Shown here: positions 46,920-55,959 of the stretch, piece after piece
How positions within the stretch are numbered: the stretch's first letter is position 1
Layout of the letters: every line of letters begins with the position of its first letter
Assembly (NCBI GenBank): GCA_965226185.1
Contig: CBDDCT010000007.1
Span: 434,001-498,000, forward strand
DNA length: 64,000 nt
Source of the DNA: CBDCYS01 sp965226185
Lineage (GTDB): Bacteria > Acidobacteriota > Terriglobia > Bryobacterales > UBA6623
Reading direction: 5' to 3'
Translations under genes and position numbers: made by a program
The notes under the pieces: generated by a model
Database searches by the model: none
The model's input: the letters and a program-made list of their open reading frames with translations, nothing else
Told to the model about the DNA's origin: nothing

Positions 46920-47939
46920 ATGCGAAAAAGAATACACGACCCTTCACCGCTTGGCCCTCGTTACTTGTTTTGCGTCGTGCTTGTCAGCCTGCTGGCCGCA
47001 TGTAGCGGGGGAGGTTCGGAGGATGCTGTCCTGGAGCTGAAGCTGGGGCACGTCGCGGCGCCTGATTCCCTTGTTGCGGCCTGCGCGGAAGAGTTCGCCC
47101 GCGTCGCCAACGAGAAGCTGTTGGGCAGGGCCAAAGTCGTTGTGTTCGGATCCAGCCAGCTCGGCAATGATGAGATTCTGCTCCAAAAACTCAAGCTTGG
47201 AACGGTCGATTTCGCATTGCCGTCGACGGTCATGTCCTCGATGGTTGACGCCTTCGGGCTGTTCGAGATGCCTTACCTCATCCAGGACCGCGAGCAAATG
47301 AAGCTCATCGAAGAGAAGATCTTCTGGCCTCGCCTGGCGCCTCTCGCGGAAGAGAAAGGCCTCCGGATTCTGGCGGTTTGGGAGAACGGATTCCGGCATA
47401 TCACGAACAGCAGCCGGCCGATCGTCGTTCCCGAGGACTTGAGCGGGATCAAGTTGCGTACGCCGCGCGGCCGCTGGAGGATCAAACTGTTTCAGTCTTT
47501 CGGCGCCAATCCGACGCCCATGGCGCTTTCCGAGGTTTTCGTCGCCTTACAAACCGGTGTGATGGACGGTCAGGAAAACCCGCTCGCGCAAATCTACAGC
47601 TCAAAATTCCAGGAAGTCCAAACATATCTTTCCTTGACGAGCCATGTTTACACGCCGACCTACATCGTGGTGGGCAAGAACCATTGGCAAAAACTGCCCG
47701 CGGACATCCGCGAGGAACTCGAAAAGACCGCACGGGAAACGCAAGCGTTCGTCCACGCGACCGGAGAGCGAATGGACGTCGAGTTGCTCGAAAAGCTCGG
47801 CGCTTCTGGGCTCGAGGTAAACGAAGCCGATCGTGACGCCTTTCAGAAGGCGAGCACCGCGATTTACGAAGACTTCGGATCGTCCGTTCCGGGTGGTAAG
47901 GAATGGATCGAGACCGCCCTGGCTCTGGCTAGCCCCTAG
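46920..47939 (+). CDS. TRAP transporter solute receptor, DctP family lipoprotein
   Basis: 339-residue extracytoplasmic binding protein. The signal ends at the lipobox LLAAC (Cys28), so it would be anchored to the membrane. The DctP core shows ELKLGHVAAPDSL, SQLGNDEILLQKLKLGTVDF, VPEDLSGIKLRTP (the Arg that binds substrate carboxylates) and ALQTGVMDGQENP. The partner permease genes (DctQ, DctM) are not nearby, so it is an orphan here. The ATG at 46920 was chosen because it puts a basic stretch before the signal; the frame extends to 46893. Confidence 0.9.
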   Translation: MRKRIHDPSPLGPRYLFCVVLVSLLAACSGGGSEDAVLELKLGHVAAPDSLVAACAEEFARVANEKLLGRAKVVVFGSSQLGNDEILLQKLKLGTVDFALPSTVMSSMVDAFGLFEMPYLIQDREQMKLIEEKIFWPRLAPLAEEKGLRILAVWENGFRHITNSSRPIVVPEDLSGIKLRTPRGRWRIKLFQSFGANPTPMALSEVFVALQTGVMDGQENPLAQIYSSKFQEVQTYLSLTSHVYTPTYIVVGKNHWQKLPADIREELEKTARETQAFVHATGERMDVELLEKLGASGLEVNEADRDAFQKASTAIYEDFGSSVPGGKEWIETALALASP

Positions 47940-48242
47940 TCTAGGCGGTCGGCCTGGAACCGGCAGGGGAGCCGGTCCTTACTGGCTTTCATCCGAGATT
48001 ATCGGGAATTGGGCCGTGGTGGGTGGTTTTTTTTCGGAACAGGCCGGTGACGCAAGACAAGTCTAAGTCGTGGTCCGTGCGGCGTACTGGTTAGCAATCA
48101 AGGCCAAGAACAAATCCGTTGTTTTTGTGCGAAGCAACCCAAAATATTGACCGCCCCTATTGCTTCTAGCCGCTGTGTTGTGGTATTCAAGAAGTGCCCG
48201 CCTCTTTCTTCTACCGCGTCTGGTTGCTCCACGGAGCGTTAG
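47940..48242. other. Intergenic region before glycosyltransferase operon
   Basis: No gene is supported. A GAACCGGCAGGGGAGCCGGTCC hairpin follows the TRAP stop codon and resembles one arm of the REP-like repeats near the GH2 gene. The promoter of the operon must lie in the rest. A CGGAGCG sequence before 48243 may be the Shine-Dalgarno. Confidence 0.4.
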
Positions 48243-49265
48243 ATGACGGTTTCCATTGTTATTCCTCACTGGAATCGTCACGAACTATTGTTGAGTTTGC
48301 TCGACTCCATCCAGCGGCAAAAGCTGCCGGACGGGGTTGACCTGGAAACGCTCGTGGTCGACAACGGGTCGACCGATCAATCCGCCGAGGTGGCCCGAGG
48401 TCTCGGCGCAAGGGTGTTGCGGCTCAGCCAAAACGAAGGCGTGAGCCGGGCTCTGAACCGGGGGATACGGGCCACCGATGGTGAAGTAGTGGTTTTGCTG
48501 AACAATGACGTAGAACTTGCGCCGGACTGGCTGGGCCATTTGCTGGGAGCGATGAAGGACGACAATATCTGGTTCGCGACGGGCAAGACGCTTGACTTCG
48601 AAGATCGCCGGCTGATCGACGGCGCCGGCGACGCGATGTGCCGCGGGGGCGCTTCCTGGCGCTTGGGGCACGGGAAAGATGATGGGCCGGCGTTTGCCTC
48701 CCGGCGCCGGACGTTCTTTCCCTCGGCCACCGCGACGGCGTTCCGCCGGTCGTTCTTCGATCGCGTGGGTTTGCTGGAAGAGGGATTCTTTGCTTACTTG
48801 GAAGACACCGACTTGGGCCTGCGGGCGGCGATCGAGAAGCTTCCGGGCGTGTATGTCCCCGAGGCCGTCGCCTACCACCGGGGAGGGGCCACGTCAGGCG
48901 TCTGGAGCAGCCAGACGGTCGAGTGGATGACGTGCCACCAGTTGCTGCTGATCGCGAAGTTCTACTCGATCGGGATGATCTTGCGTTACGCGCACGCCAT
49001 CCTCGCCGCTCAACTGCTATGGACGGTATTGGCGATCTCTCGGGGACGGGGCGGCGCCTGGTTGCGTGGCTTTGCTCTTGGAATATGGAGGTTCAGCCGG
49101 GTCAGGCGGGCTTCGAAGCAAGTTCGCGGGAAGGCCGGCCGGCTTGCATCGGTGTTGAGCGAAGCAGAGGCTGACATTTTCAGGGTGCAGAAGGCGACGA
49201 GTTGGGACAGCTATTGGAAGTGGTATTTCCGCTTCGTCAACCCGCCGGCGGAGAACCGCGCATGA
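48243..49265 (+). CDS. Family 2 glycosyltransferase
   Basis: 340-residue inverting GT-A glycosyltransferase. N-terminal VSIVIPHWNRHELLLSLLDSI and VVDNGSTDQSAE are the nucleotide-sugar fold; the metal-binding D motif is LLNNDVELAPDW. A rhamnosyltransferase-like region (GFFAYLEDTDLGLRA) follows, then two hydrophobic helices near 245-290 that suggest membrane association. It starts an operon: its TGA overlaps the ATG of the next gene (ATGA at 49262-49265). Confidence 0.92.
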   Translation: MTVSIVIPHWNRHELLLSLLDSIQRQKLPDGVDLETLVVDNGSTDQSAEVARGLGARVLRLSQNEGVSRALNRGIRATDGEVVVLLNNDVELAPDWLGHLLGAMKDDNIWFATGKTLDFEDRRLIDGAGDAMCRGGASWRLGHGKDDGPAFASRRRTFFPSATATAFRRSFFDRVGLLEEGFFAYLEDTDLGLRAAIEKLPGVYVPEAVAYHRGGATSGVWSSQTVEWMTCHQLLLIAKFYSIGMILRYAHAILAAQLLWTVLAISRGRGGAWLRGFALGIWRFSRVRRASKQVRGKAGRLASVLSEAEADIFRVQKATSWDSYWKWYFRFVNPPAENRA

Positions 49266-50218
49266 GAACCGACGTTGCCGCGGTCATCGTGACCTATTAT
49301 TCGGCGGGGCAAATCGAAGAGTGCTTGCGCTCGCTCCGGGGCGTGGCTGAAATCGTCGTCGTTGACAACGGCTCGAAGGACGATACTTGCAAGATTGTCC
49401 GCCGAACGGCCCCCGAGGCAGAGCTCATCATGAACTCGAGCAATCACGGGTTTGCGGGCGCGGTGAATCAAGGAATTGCCGCGACGAACAGTCCTCTGGT
49501 GCTTCTGCTGAACCCCGACTGCCATTTGAGAACAACCCTGGACGCAATGGTTGAGTCTTGTCTGCGGACGCGAGTCGGCGCCGCGGGCGGCAAGCTCGTC
49601 GATGCCAAAGGCGCCCCGCAGCGAGGTTTCAACGTCCGCGCACTTCCCACAGCGACGGCCTTGGCGGCCGAATGTTTGGGACTGAACCGGATGTGGCGGT
49701 CCAATCCCCTCAACCGCCGTTACCGACGGTTCGATCTGGATCCTGACAAATCCCAGGACGTCGAGCAACCGGCTGGGGCGTTCTTGATGGTGCGCCGCGA
49801 AGTGCTCGAGAGCGTCGGCTATCTGGATGATGCTTTCTATCCGCTGTGGTTTGAAGATGTGGATTTATGCTGGAGGATCCTGCGGGCAGGCTACAAGATT
49901 CGGTATATGCCAAAGTGCCAGGCGATACATCATGGCGCGCACTCCGTACCCGCCATGACGGTCGAACAACGTCACGTCGCTTGGTATGGTAATCTGATAC
50001 GTTTTATTGATAAACACTTCTCAACCTGGACCGGCCGCTGGCTGCGGGCGGTCATTCTTGTGGGTATTCTCGGCCGCTGGTTCGTAACTTGGGGCGCCGG
50101 GAACAGTGAGGAGCGAAAGGCCTACGCGAAAGCATTGAGGTTAGTAGCCGGCGGACACCCTTACGCGCTTCTGGCCGCGGGTGCAAGTGCAGGTAACTCT
50201 TCTGTCGTTCAATTCTAG
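49262..50218 (+). CDS. Family 2 glycosyltransferase
   Basis: 318 residues from the ATG that overlaps the previous stop; this start was chosen over a longer reading from 49202. GT-A motifs: VAAVIVTYYSAGQIEECL, VVDNGSKDDTC, LLLNPDCHLR with the D motif, and FYPLWFEDVDLCWRI. It is related to dTDP-rhamnosyl or other surface-glycan transferases. The C-terminal hydrophobic stretch (WLRAVILVGILG) may anchor it. The next GT2 begins 13 bases later. Confidence 0.92.
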   Translation: MRTDVAAVIVTYYSAGQIEECLRSLRGVAEIVVVDNGSKDDTCKIVRRTAPEAELIMNSSNHGFAGAVNQGIAATNSPLVLLLNPDCHLRTTLDAMVESCLRTRVGAAGGKLVDAKGAPQRGFNVRALPTATALAAECLGLNRMWRSNPLNRRYRRFDLDPDKSQDVEQPAGAFLMVRREVLESVGYLDDAFYPLWFEDVDLCWRILRAGYKIRYMPKCQAIHHGAHSVPAMTVEQRHVAWYGNLIRFIDKHFSTWTGRWLRAVILVGILGRWFVTWGAGNSEERKAYAKALRLVAGGHPYALLAAGASAGNSSVVQF

Positions 50219-50231
50219 TTGAGTCGAGTTC

Positions 50232-51278
50232 ATGCTGGACAAACATAGAGTTTCGGTGACACTGGTCACCTTCAATAGCGGGCGGTTTATCCGGCGGTGT
50301 CTGGAGTCGGTCTTAGAGCAATGGTATCCGGATCTGGAGGTGATTGTCGTCGATAATGCATCGACCGACGGCACCACCGATATCCTGGAGCGGTTCGAGG
50401 ACCAATGCACCGTTATTTACAACCAAGAAAACATTGGTTTCGCCGCTGCCCAAAATCAGGCGATCGCCCTCTCTTCGAGCGACTGGGTTCTTACGCTGAA
50501 CCCTGACGTGCTGCTCATGCCCGACTTTTGTTCGCGCTTGATGGAGACCGCGGATCACGACCCCAGCGTCGGGACTATGTGCGGCAAGCTCCTGATGATG
50601 GACGCTTCGTTTCAGATCCCCGATCAGAGGGTCGTCGACACGACGGGAATCTACTTCAATCCCATGTTGCGTCATCTCGACCGCGGCTGTTTGGAGAACG
50701 ACAACGGCCACTATCGGGAGTACGAGTTCGTCTTCGGAGCTTCGGCGGCGGCCGCGTGCTACCGGCGCTCGATGATTGAGGACATCTCGATCGAAGGCGA
50801 GTTCTTTGATTCCGATTTCTTTACCTATCGGGAAGACGCGGACGTGGCTTGGCGCGCTCAGTTGCTGGGCTGGAAATGTATCTATGTTCCGACCGCGTTC
50901 GGATACCATGTGAGGAAGCTTCGCCCGGGCATGCGCCGCTACCTGCCGCCGGAGATTAACATGCACTCGGTGAAGAACCGCTTTCTGATGCGGGCGAAGA
51001 ACATAACGGCGCGCGTCTACCTTCGCAACTTCATACCGATTGTTATCCGCGACCTGGGCATTCTGGCGTACTGCCTCTTGATTGAGCGGTCGTCCTTGAA
51101 GGCGTTCTACTTGTTTGCCCGTGGCTGGGGCCGCGCCTTGCGGAAACGGCGCTTGATCCAGCAGCGGCGACGCGTGGACGACGCCTACATCAGCCAGTGG
51201 TTCCGCTTTTCAGCAGTCAGCTTGCCGACGAAAGTGCCTGAAAAGGTGGCCGCTCCAGTCACCGTCGGACGATCTTGA
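50232..51278 (+). CDS. Family 2 glycosyltransferase
   Basis: 348-residue third GT2 in the operon. It shows VSVTLVTFNSGRFIRRCLESV, VVDNASTDGTTD, LTLNPDVLLMP, and EFFDSDFFTYREDADVAWRAQL. A hydrophobic region at about 265-290 follows. The three GT2 proteins are related in plan but differ in detail, so each likely adds one residue of a repeating glycan. A 76-bp gap separates it from the GT4 that follows. Confidence 0.92.
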   Translation: MLDKHRVSVTLVTFNSGRFIRRCLESVLEQWYPDLEVIVVDNASTDGTTDILERFEDQCTVIYNQENIGFAAAQNQAIALSSSDWVLTLNPDVLLMPDFCSRLMETADHDPSVGTMCGKLLMMDASFQIPDQRVVDTTGIYFNPMLRHLDRGCLENDNGHYREYEFVFGASAAAACYRRSMIEDISIEGEFFDSDFFTYREDADVAWRAQLLGWKCIYVPTAFGYHVRKLRPGMRRYLPPEINMHSVKNRFLMRAKNITARVYLRNFIPIVIRDLGILAYCLLIERSSLKAFYLFARGWGRALRKRRLIQQRRRVDDAYISQWFRFSAVSLPTKVPEKVAAPVTVGRS

Positions 51279-51354
51279 AGCCCTGCTCCGGCCGGCGGCT
51301 CTTTCCTGCCGCGAGCAAGCCCCCGGCTGGATGGCCGCTTGCTAGAGTCTTACC

Positions 51355-52461
51355 ATGAAGATTGCCCTGCTGGGCACCCGCGGCATTCCGGCCAACTACG
51401 GAGGGTTCGAGACGTTCGCCGAAGAGCTCTCGGTGCGGCTGGTGCGGCGCGGTCACGACGTCACCGTCTATTGCCGCTCGAATTACAGCAAGACTCGCGA
51501 TCGCGTCTATCGCGGCGTCCGCCTGCAGCGATTGCCGACGATTCCTCATAAGTACTTCGACACGATCGTCCATACTTTTCTTTCCACGCTGCATCTTCTA
51601 TTTCGCCGCCACGACGCGGTTCTTTATTGCAACGGCGCCAACTCGATTTTTACCGCCGCCCCGCGGGTCCTCGGCATGCCGACCGCCTTGAACGTGGACG
51701 GGTTGGAGCGCAAGCGCCGCAAGTGGAACGCCGCGGCACGCGCCTGGTACGCCGTATCCGAGCGCCTCTCAACGCGGCTCCCTAGCGAACTCATCACCGA
51801 TGCGGCAGTGATTCAGCGATATTACTCGGAGCGCTACGGCAAGCGCAGCCACCTGATTGCGTACGGAACCGAAACAGGGAAGCTGAAAACCGGCGAGGCG
51901 TTGCGGCGGTTCGGGCTCACGCCTGGCGGCTATTTTCTTTACGTGAGCCGCATGGAGCCCGAGAACAACCCCTTGATGGTCGTCAAGGCTTTCGAACAAA
52001 TCTCCGTCGAGAAAAAGCTGGTCATGGTCGGCGACGCTCCTTACGCGGCCGGCTATATTCGCGAGGTTCGCCAGACCAAAGACCCGCAGATTCTCTTCAC
52101 CGGCGCCGTCTATGGCCGCGGATACCACGAGTTGCTATCGCATTGCTTCGCCTATGTCCACGCGACCGAAGTCGGTGGAACACATCCGGCGCTGGTGGAA
52201 GCCATGGGGCGCGGCTGCCCCATGCTGTTTCTCAACGCTCCGGAGAACGCCGAGGTAGCAGGCGAGGCGGGTCTTGCCTACGAAGCGGAGGTGGGAGACT
52301 TGGCGCGCGCCATGGAGCAAGTCGCCGCCATGCCGGCCGGGCAGCGCAACAAGATGGGCGAGGCGGCGATGGAGCTGGCACAAAGGCGTTACGATTGGGA
52401 TGACATTGCCGACCAATACGAGCAGCTTTTCAAGAAAATGGTTCAGAGCCGTGACCGTTAG
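51355..52461 (+). CDS. DUF1972-type family 4 glycosyltransferase
   Basis: 368-residue retaining GT-B transferase with the DUF1972 N-terminus (MKIALLGTRGIPANYGGFETFAEEL) found in surface-glycan rhamnosyltransferases. The second half has LYVSRMEPENNPLMVVKAF, KKLVMVGDAPYA, VHATEVGGTHPALVEAMGRG, which includes the EX7E-type donor site. It is the fourth transferase of the operon and probably starts or extends the polymer. No polymerase or flippase gene is seen nearby. The gene ends shortly before the convergent lipA. Confidence 0.93.
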   Translation: MKIALLGTRGIPANYGGFETFAEELSVRLVRRGHDVTVYCRSNYSKTRDRVYRGVRLQRLPTIPHKYFDTIVHTFLSTLHLLFRRHDAVLYCNGANSIFTAAPRVLGMPTALNVDGLERKRRKWNAAARAWYAVSERLSTRLPSELITDAAVIQRYYSERYGKRSHLIAYGTETGKLKTGEALRRFGLTPGGYFLYVSRMEPENNPLMVVKAFEQISVEKKLVMVGDAPYAAGYIREVRQTKDPQILFTGAVYGRGYHELLSHCFAYVHATEVGGTHPALVEAMGRGCPMLFLNAPENAEVAGEAGLAYEAEVGDLARAMEQVAAMPAGQRNKMGEAAMELAQRRYDWDDIADQYEQLFKKMVQSRDR

Positions 52462-52514
52462 TCAGCGGCCGGCTGGCTCCTGTGACCGGACTTTCTTGTC
52501 AGCGAGAATCACCA

Positions 52515-53435
52515 TCAGGATTCCGTCGCCGCGTCGGCGTGATAGGAGCTGCGGACCAGTGGCCCTGACTCGACATGCGCGAAGCCAAGCGTCTCGGCCG
52601 AACGTTTCAAGGCGGCGAACTCCCCGGGCGAGTAATAGCGCTGGATCGGCAGATGCGCCGCCGAGGGGCGCAGATACTGCCCGATGGTGAAGACGTCGAC
52701 CTGATGTTTCCTCAGGTCACTCATGACGGCGGTGATCTCGTGTGGCTCTTCACCCAGGCCGAGCATCATGCCGGACTTAGTCGGAATGCCGGGCGCAACC
52801 AGCTTGGCGTAGGACAACATATCGAGTGAGCGCTCGTAACGCGACCCCGGACGCACCCTCCGATACAGCCGCGGAACGGTCTCAATGTTGTGGTTCAGTA
52901 CGTCCGGCCGCGCTTCGAGAACCGTTTCCATCGCCTGGCGCGAGCCCTGGAAGTCCGGCACCAAGACCTCGACACGACACCCCGGTATGCGCCGCCGAAT
53001 CGCCCGGATGGTCCGCGCGAACAACTCCGCGCCACCGTCTTTGCGGTCATCGCGATTGACGCTAGTCACAACCGCATATCGCAGGCCGAGAGCGGCCACC
53101 GCATCCGCGACTCTGCGGGGCTCGTCGTAGTCGACAGAAAGGGGGGCGCCCTTTTGCACCGCGCAGAATCCGCATCGCCGCGTGCAAACATTCCCCAGGA
53201 TCATGAACGTTGCGGTGCGGCGGTTCCAGCAGTCCCCGATGTTGGGACAGGCCGCGCTTTCGCACACTGTGTGGAGCTTCAGATCGGTGACGAGCGACCT
53301 GAGTTCGCGATAGTTCTCCCCGACCGGCGCCGGGGCCTTCAGCCAAGGCGGTTTCTTGGACACCCTTGGTGTCAGCGCCGCCCCAGGCGAGGGGTCATGC
53401 GGGCTCGGCGTTGCAATTTGTATTAGCGTGCTCAA
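52515..53435 (-). CDS. lipA: Lipoyl synthase
   Basis: Radical-SAM enzyme that inserts two sulfurs into octanoyl groups on lipoyl domains. 306 residues. The auxiliary cluster cysteines are Cys58, Cys63 and Cys69 (CESAACPNIGDC). The radical-SAM CX3CX2C is Cys84, Cys88, Cys91 (CTRRCGFC). The C-terminal RSSYHA serine that ligates the auxiliary cluster is present. No lipB is adjacent. It is convergent with the glycosyltransferase operon. Confidence 0.97.
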   Translation of the reverse strand: MSTLIQIATPSPHDPSPGAALTPRVSKKPPWLKAPAPVGENYRELRSLVTDLKLHTVCESAACPNIGDCWNRRTATFMILGNVCTRRCGFCAVQKGAPLSVDYDEPRRVADAVAALGLRYAVVTSVNRDDRKDGGAELFARTIRAIRRRIPGCRVEVLVPDFQGSRQAMETVLEARPDVLNHNIETVPRLYRRVRPGSRYERSLDMLSYAKLVAPGIPTKSGMMLGLGEEPHEITAVMSDLRKHQVDVFTIGQYLRPSAAHLPIQRYYSPGEFAALKRSAETLGFAHVESGPLVRSSYHADAATES

Positions 53436-53772
53436 TCGATTGCACTATTCAGATACGTTCACAAGGTCTGAAGCATTCGAAGCCAGGAGCATCCGTCTCG
53501 GCAGCTATCCGTTTCGACGAATCTTGAATCAAGCGATTACATGGGTTGTTTCGACTATAGCGCATCTGTTTAGCGAGTTGCGCCGAGACTAGCTCCCGCA
53601 TTGGCCGCTACCGAATCCGAGCAGACGGGTCTGGCCTCCATGGTCGGGTTGGTCCTCCTTGTCGCGCCCGCCAACCAGCCCTTTCCGCCGACTTCAACCA
53701 GCGGTGCTACAATCGACCGTTGCCGGCCCCGGCTCGGGACGGCGGGTCCCACCCGAACAATCGAAACAAAGC
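53436..53772. other. Intergenic region between divergent lipA and accC
   Basis: No gene is supported. It should hold both promoters. An AT-rich segment lies near 53440-53480. No operator is obvious. Confidence 0.4.
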
Positions 53773-55305
53773 ATGTTTCAGAAAATCCTCATTGCCAACC
53801 GCGGTGAAATTGCGGTGCGCGTCATTCGTACGTGCCGCGAGATGAAAATTCCCACCGTCGCTGTTTACTCGGAGGCGGACCGCACCTCGCTGCACGTTCG
53901 CATGGCGGACGAGGCCGTCCGAATCGGACGCGCGCAGCCGGCCGAAAGCTATCTCCATATCGATCGCATTCTTGAAGCAGCGCGCCAAGTTGGAGCGGAC
54001 GCGATTCACCCGGGGTACGGCTTCTTGAGCGAAAATCCCGCGTTCGCGAAGGCCTGCCGGACGGCGCGTGTCAAGTTCATCGGGCCAAGTCCGCAATCGA
54101 TGGCTCTGATGGGCTCGAAGACCCGCGCAAGGGAGGCCATGGAACAAGCCGGTGTCCCCATTGTGCCTGGAACAACGCATGCCTTGCAGGACGAAGCTGA
54201 GGCCCTGGCTATCGCACGGCGAGTCGGCTTTCCGGTGATGCTCAAAGCTGCCGCCGGCGGAGGCGGAAAGGGCATGCGCCTGGTGCGCTCCGAAGAAGAG
54301 CTCCCTTCGGCCCTCGAGCAGGCCCAGAGCGAGGCTCGGGGAGCTTTCGGCAGCTCCGACGTCTACATCGAGAAAGCGATTCTTTCTCCCCGCCACGTTG
54401 AGGTGCAAGTGCTGGCGGACGAGCACGGCCATGTCATCCACCTGGGAGAGCGGGAATGCTCGTTGCAGCGGCGTCACCAGAAAGTCGTCGAAGAAACGCC
54501 CTCCCCGCTGGTCGACAAACACCCCGAAGTTCGCGAGAAGATCACGGCCGCGGCGGTTCGGGCCGCGCGGGCGGCGGGCTACTGGAATGCGGGCACCGTC
54601 GAGTTTTTGATGGACAGCGACGCGAATTTCTATTTCTTGGAGATGAACACGCGGCTGCAGGTGGAGCATCCGGTTACCGAGTTGGTGACAGGGATCGATC
54701 TGGTCAAGGAGCAAATATTGATCGCGGCCGGTGAGAAGCTTCGTTACGAGCAGAGTGACGTCCGCAACCAGGGCAGCGCGATCGAATGCCGTATCTATGC
54801 CGAGGATCCCGAGAACAACTTTTTCCCCTCGCCCGGCCGCATTACAGCGCTGGAGCGCCCGGCGGGACCGGGAATCCGCATCGACTCAGGCGCCTACAGT
54901 GGCTGGACCGTTCCCATCGAGTACGACCCGCTGATCGCGAAACTGGCGGCCTGGGCGCCGACCCGAGACGAAACCATCGCTCGTCTTCAGGGCGCGCTCG
55001 ACGAATACCACATCGGAGGAATCAAGACGACGCTCGGGTTTTTCAGAGAAATTCTGCGTGATCCCGATTTCCGCGCCGGGGATATCGACACCGGATTTAT
55101 TAGCCGCTGGTTTGAGAACCGAAAGGCTCGGACGAGTCAGCAGCCCGCCGCTGGAGACCAACTCCCGCAACCGGCCGGCGAGGAAGCCGTCGCCATCCTG
55201 GCCGCCGGCCTGCACTTTCTGCGTTTGTCGGCAAGGCGGCAGGTGAAGTCAGCGGCGAACGGAAGCGCCTGGAAGGTTTTGGGGAAGAAGGCCATGCTAA
55301 GGTAG
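53773..55305 (+). CDS. accC: Biotin carboxylase subunit of acyl-CoA carboxylase
   Basis: ATP-grasp enzyme that carboxylates biotin on the carrier protein. 510 residues from the chosen ATG, where MFQKILIANRGEIAVRVIRTCRE begins the biotin carboxylase fold; an upstream extension to 53659 has no family similarity. The ATP motif is KAAAGGGGKGMR (about 157-168), and EMNTRLQVEHPVTE (about 290-303) is present with the catalytic residues. It extends some 60 residues beyond the standard domain, ending in a short basic tail. The BCCP gene follows 59 bases later. No carboxyltransferase gene is adjacent. Confidence 0.94.
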   Translation: MFQKILIANRGEIAVRVIRTCREMKIPTVAVYSEADRTSLHVRMADEAVRIGRAQPAESYLHIDRILEAARQVGADAIHPGYGFLSENPAFAKACRTARVKFIGPSPQSMALMGSKTRAREAMEQAGVPIVPGTTHALQDEAEALAIARRVGFPVMLKAAAGGGGKGMRLVRSEEELPSALEQAQSEARGAFGSSDVYIEKAILSPRHVEVQVLADEHGHVIHLGERECSLQRRHQKVVEETPSPLVDKHPEVREKITAAAVRAARAAGYWNAGTVEFLMDSDANFYFLEMNTRLQVEHPVTELVTGIDLVKEQILIAAGEKLRYEQSDVRNQGSAIECRIYAEDPENNFFPSPGRITALERPAGPGIRIDSGAYSGWTVPIEYDPLIAKLAAWAPTRDETIARLQGALDEYHIGGIKTTLGFFREILRDPDFRAGDIDTGFISRWFENRKARTSQQPAAGDQLPQPAGEEAVAILAAGLHFLRLSARRQVKSAANGSAWKVLGKKAMLR

Positions 55306-55364
55306 CTTGCGGCGCGCTCTCTGAAAGGAACGCACTCTCTGAAAGGAAGGGCTGAAAGGAACAA

Positions 55365-55931
55365 ATGACAAGCGGTACTGCTGTTGCACCGAAGAAGGCG
55401 GACACGGCAGCGAAACCCTCAATTGACATGAAGCTGATCGCGCGCATGGGAAACGCCGGCCACGAGCTGACTTTGGGGCCGATGGATTCCTCGAGCTCGG
55501 AGTGCACGTTCGCGGTCGATTCCGTGGAAGGCAAAGCGGAAGTCGAAGCGGTCGGGCCTAGTAGCTACTCAATTCTGGTTGGAACGCGCAGCTACGAGGT
55601 TAATATTGACGAGAGCGGCGACGACTTTGTTGTCGCCGTGGATGGCCGCCGATTCGAAATTGCCATCCGAGACCCCCGCCGGTCTCACGGACGCGCCGGC
55701 GGCATCGATTCCAGCGGCTCGCGGGATATTGTATCTCCGATGCCGGGTAAGGTCATCCGTGTGCTGGTGGGAGCGGGAGATGAGGTCCACCCCGGACAGG
55801 GACTGCTGGTCGTCGAAGCGATGAAGATGCAGAATGAGATTAAGGCCCCCGGCGCCGGAAAGATCAAGACGGTTCACGTCAGCGAAGGAAGCGCGGTCGT
55901 GGCGGGCGAAGTGATGGTCGTTGTCGAATGA
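55365..55931 (+). CDS. accB: Biotin carboxyl carrier protein
   Basis: 188-residue carrier for the biotin carboxylase just upstream. The C-terminal biotinyl domain (about 120-188) has the EAMKMQNEI motif, with Lys154 the biotinylated residue. The first 100 residues form a separate domain with VDSVEGKAEVEAV and SYSILVGTRSYEVNI, similar to carriers of propionyl- or acyl-CoA carboxylases. Direct repeats of GAAAGGAA sequence before the ATG may contain the Shine-Dalgarno. The gene is close to a DnaC-like gene downstream. Confidence 0.92.
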   Translation: MTSGTAVAPKKADTAAKPSIDMKLIARMGNAGHELTLGPMDSSSSECTFAVDSVEGKAEVEAVGPSSYSILVGTRSYEVNIDESGDDFVVAVDGRRFEIAIRDPRRSHGRAGGIDSSGSRDIVSPMPGKVIRVLVGAGDEVHPGQGLLVVEAMKMQNEIKAPGAGKIKTVHVSEGSAVVAGEVMVVVE

Positions 55932-55959
55932 GTTCGAGTTCTCAAGTGAGATTACCCTC

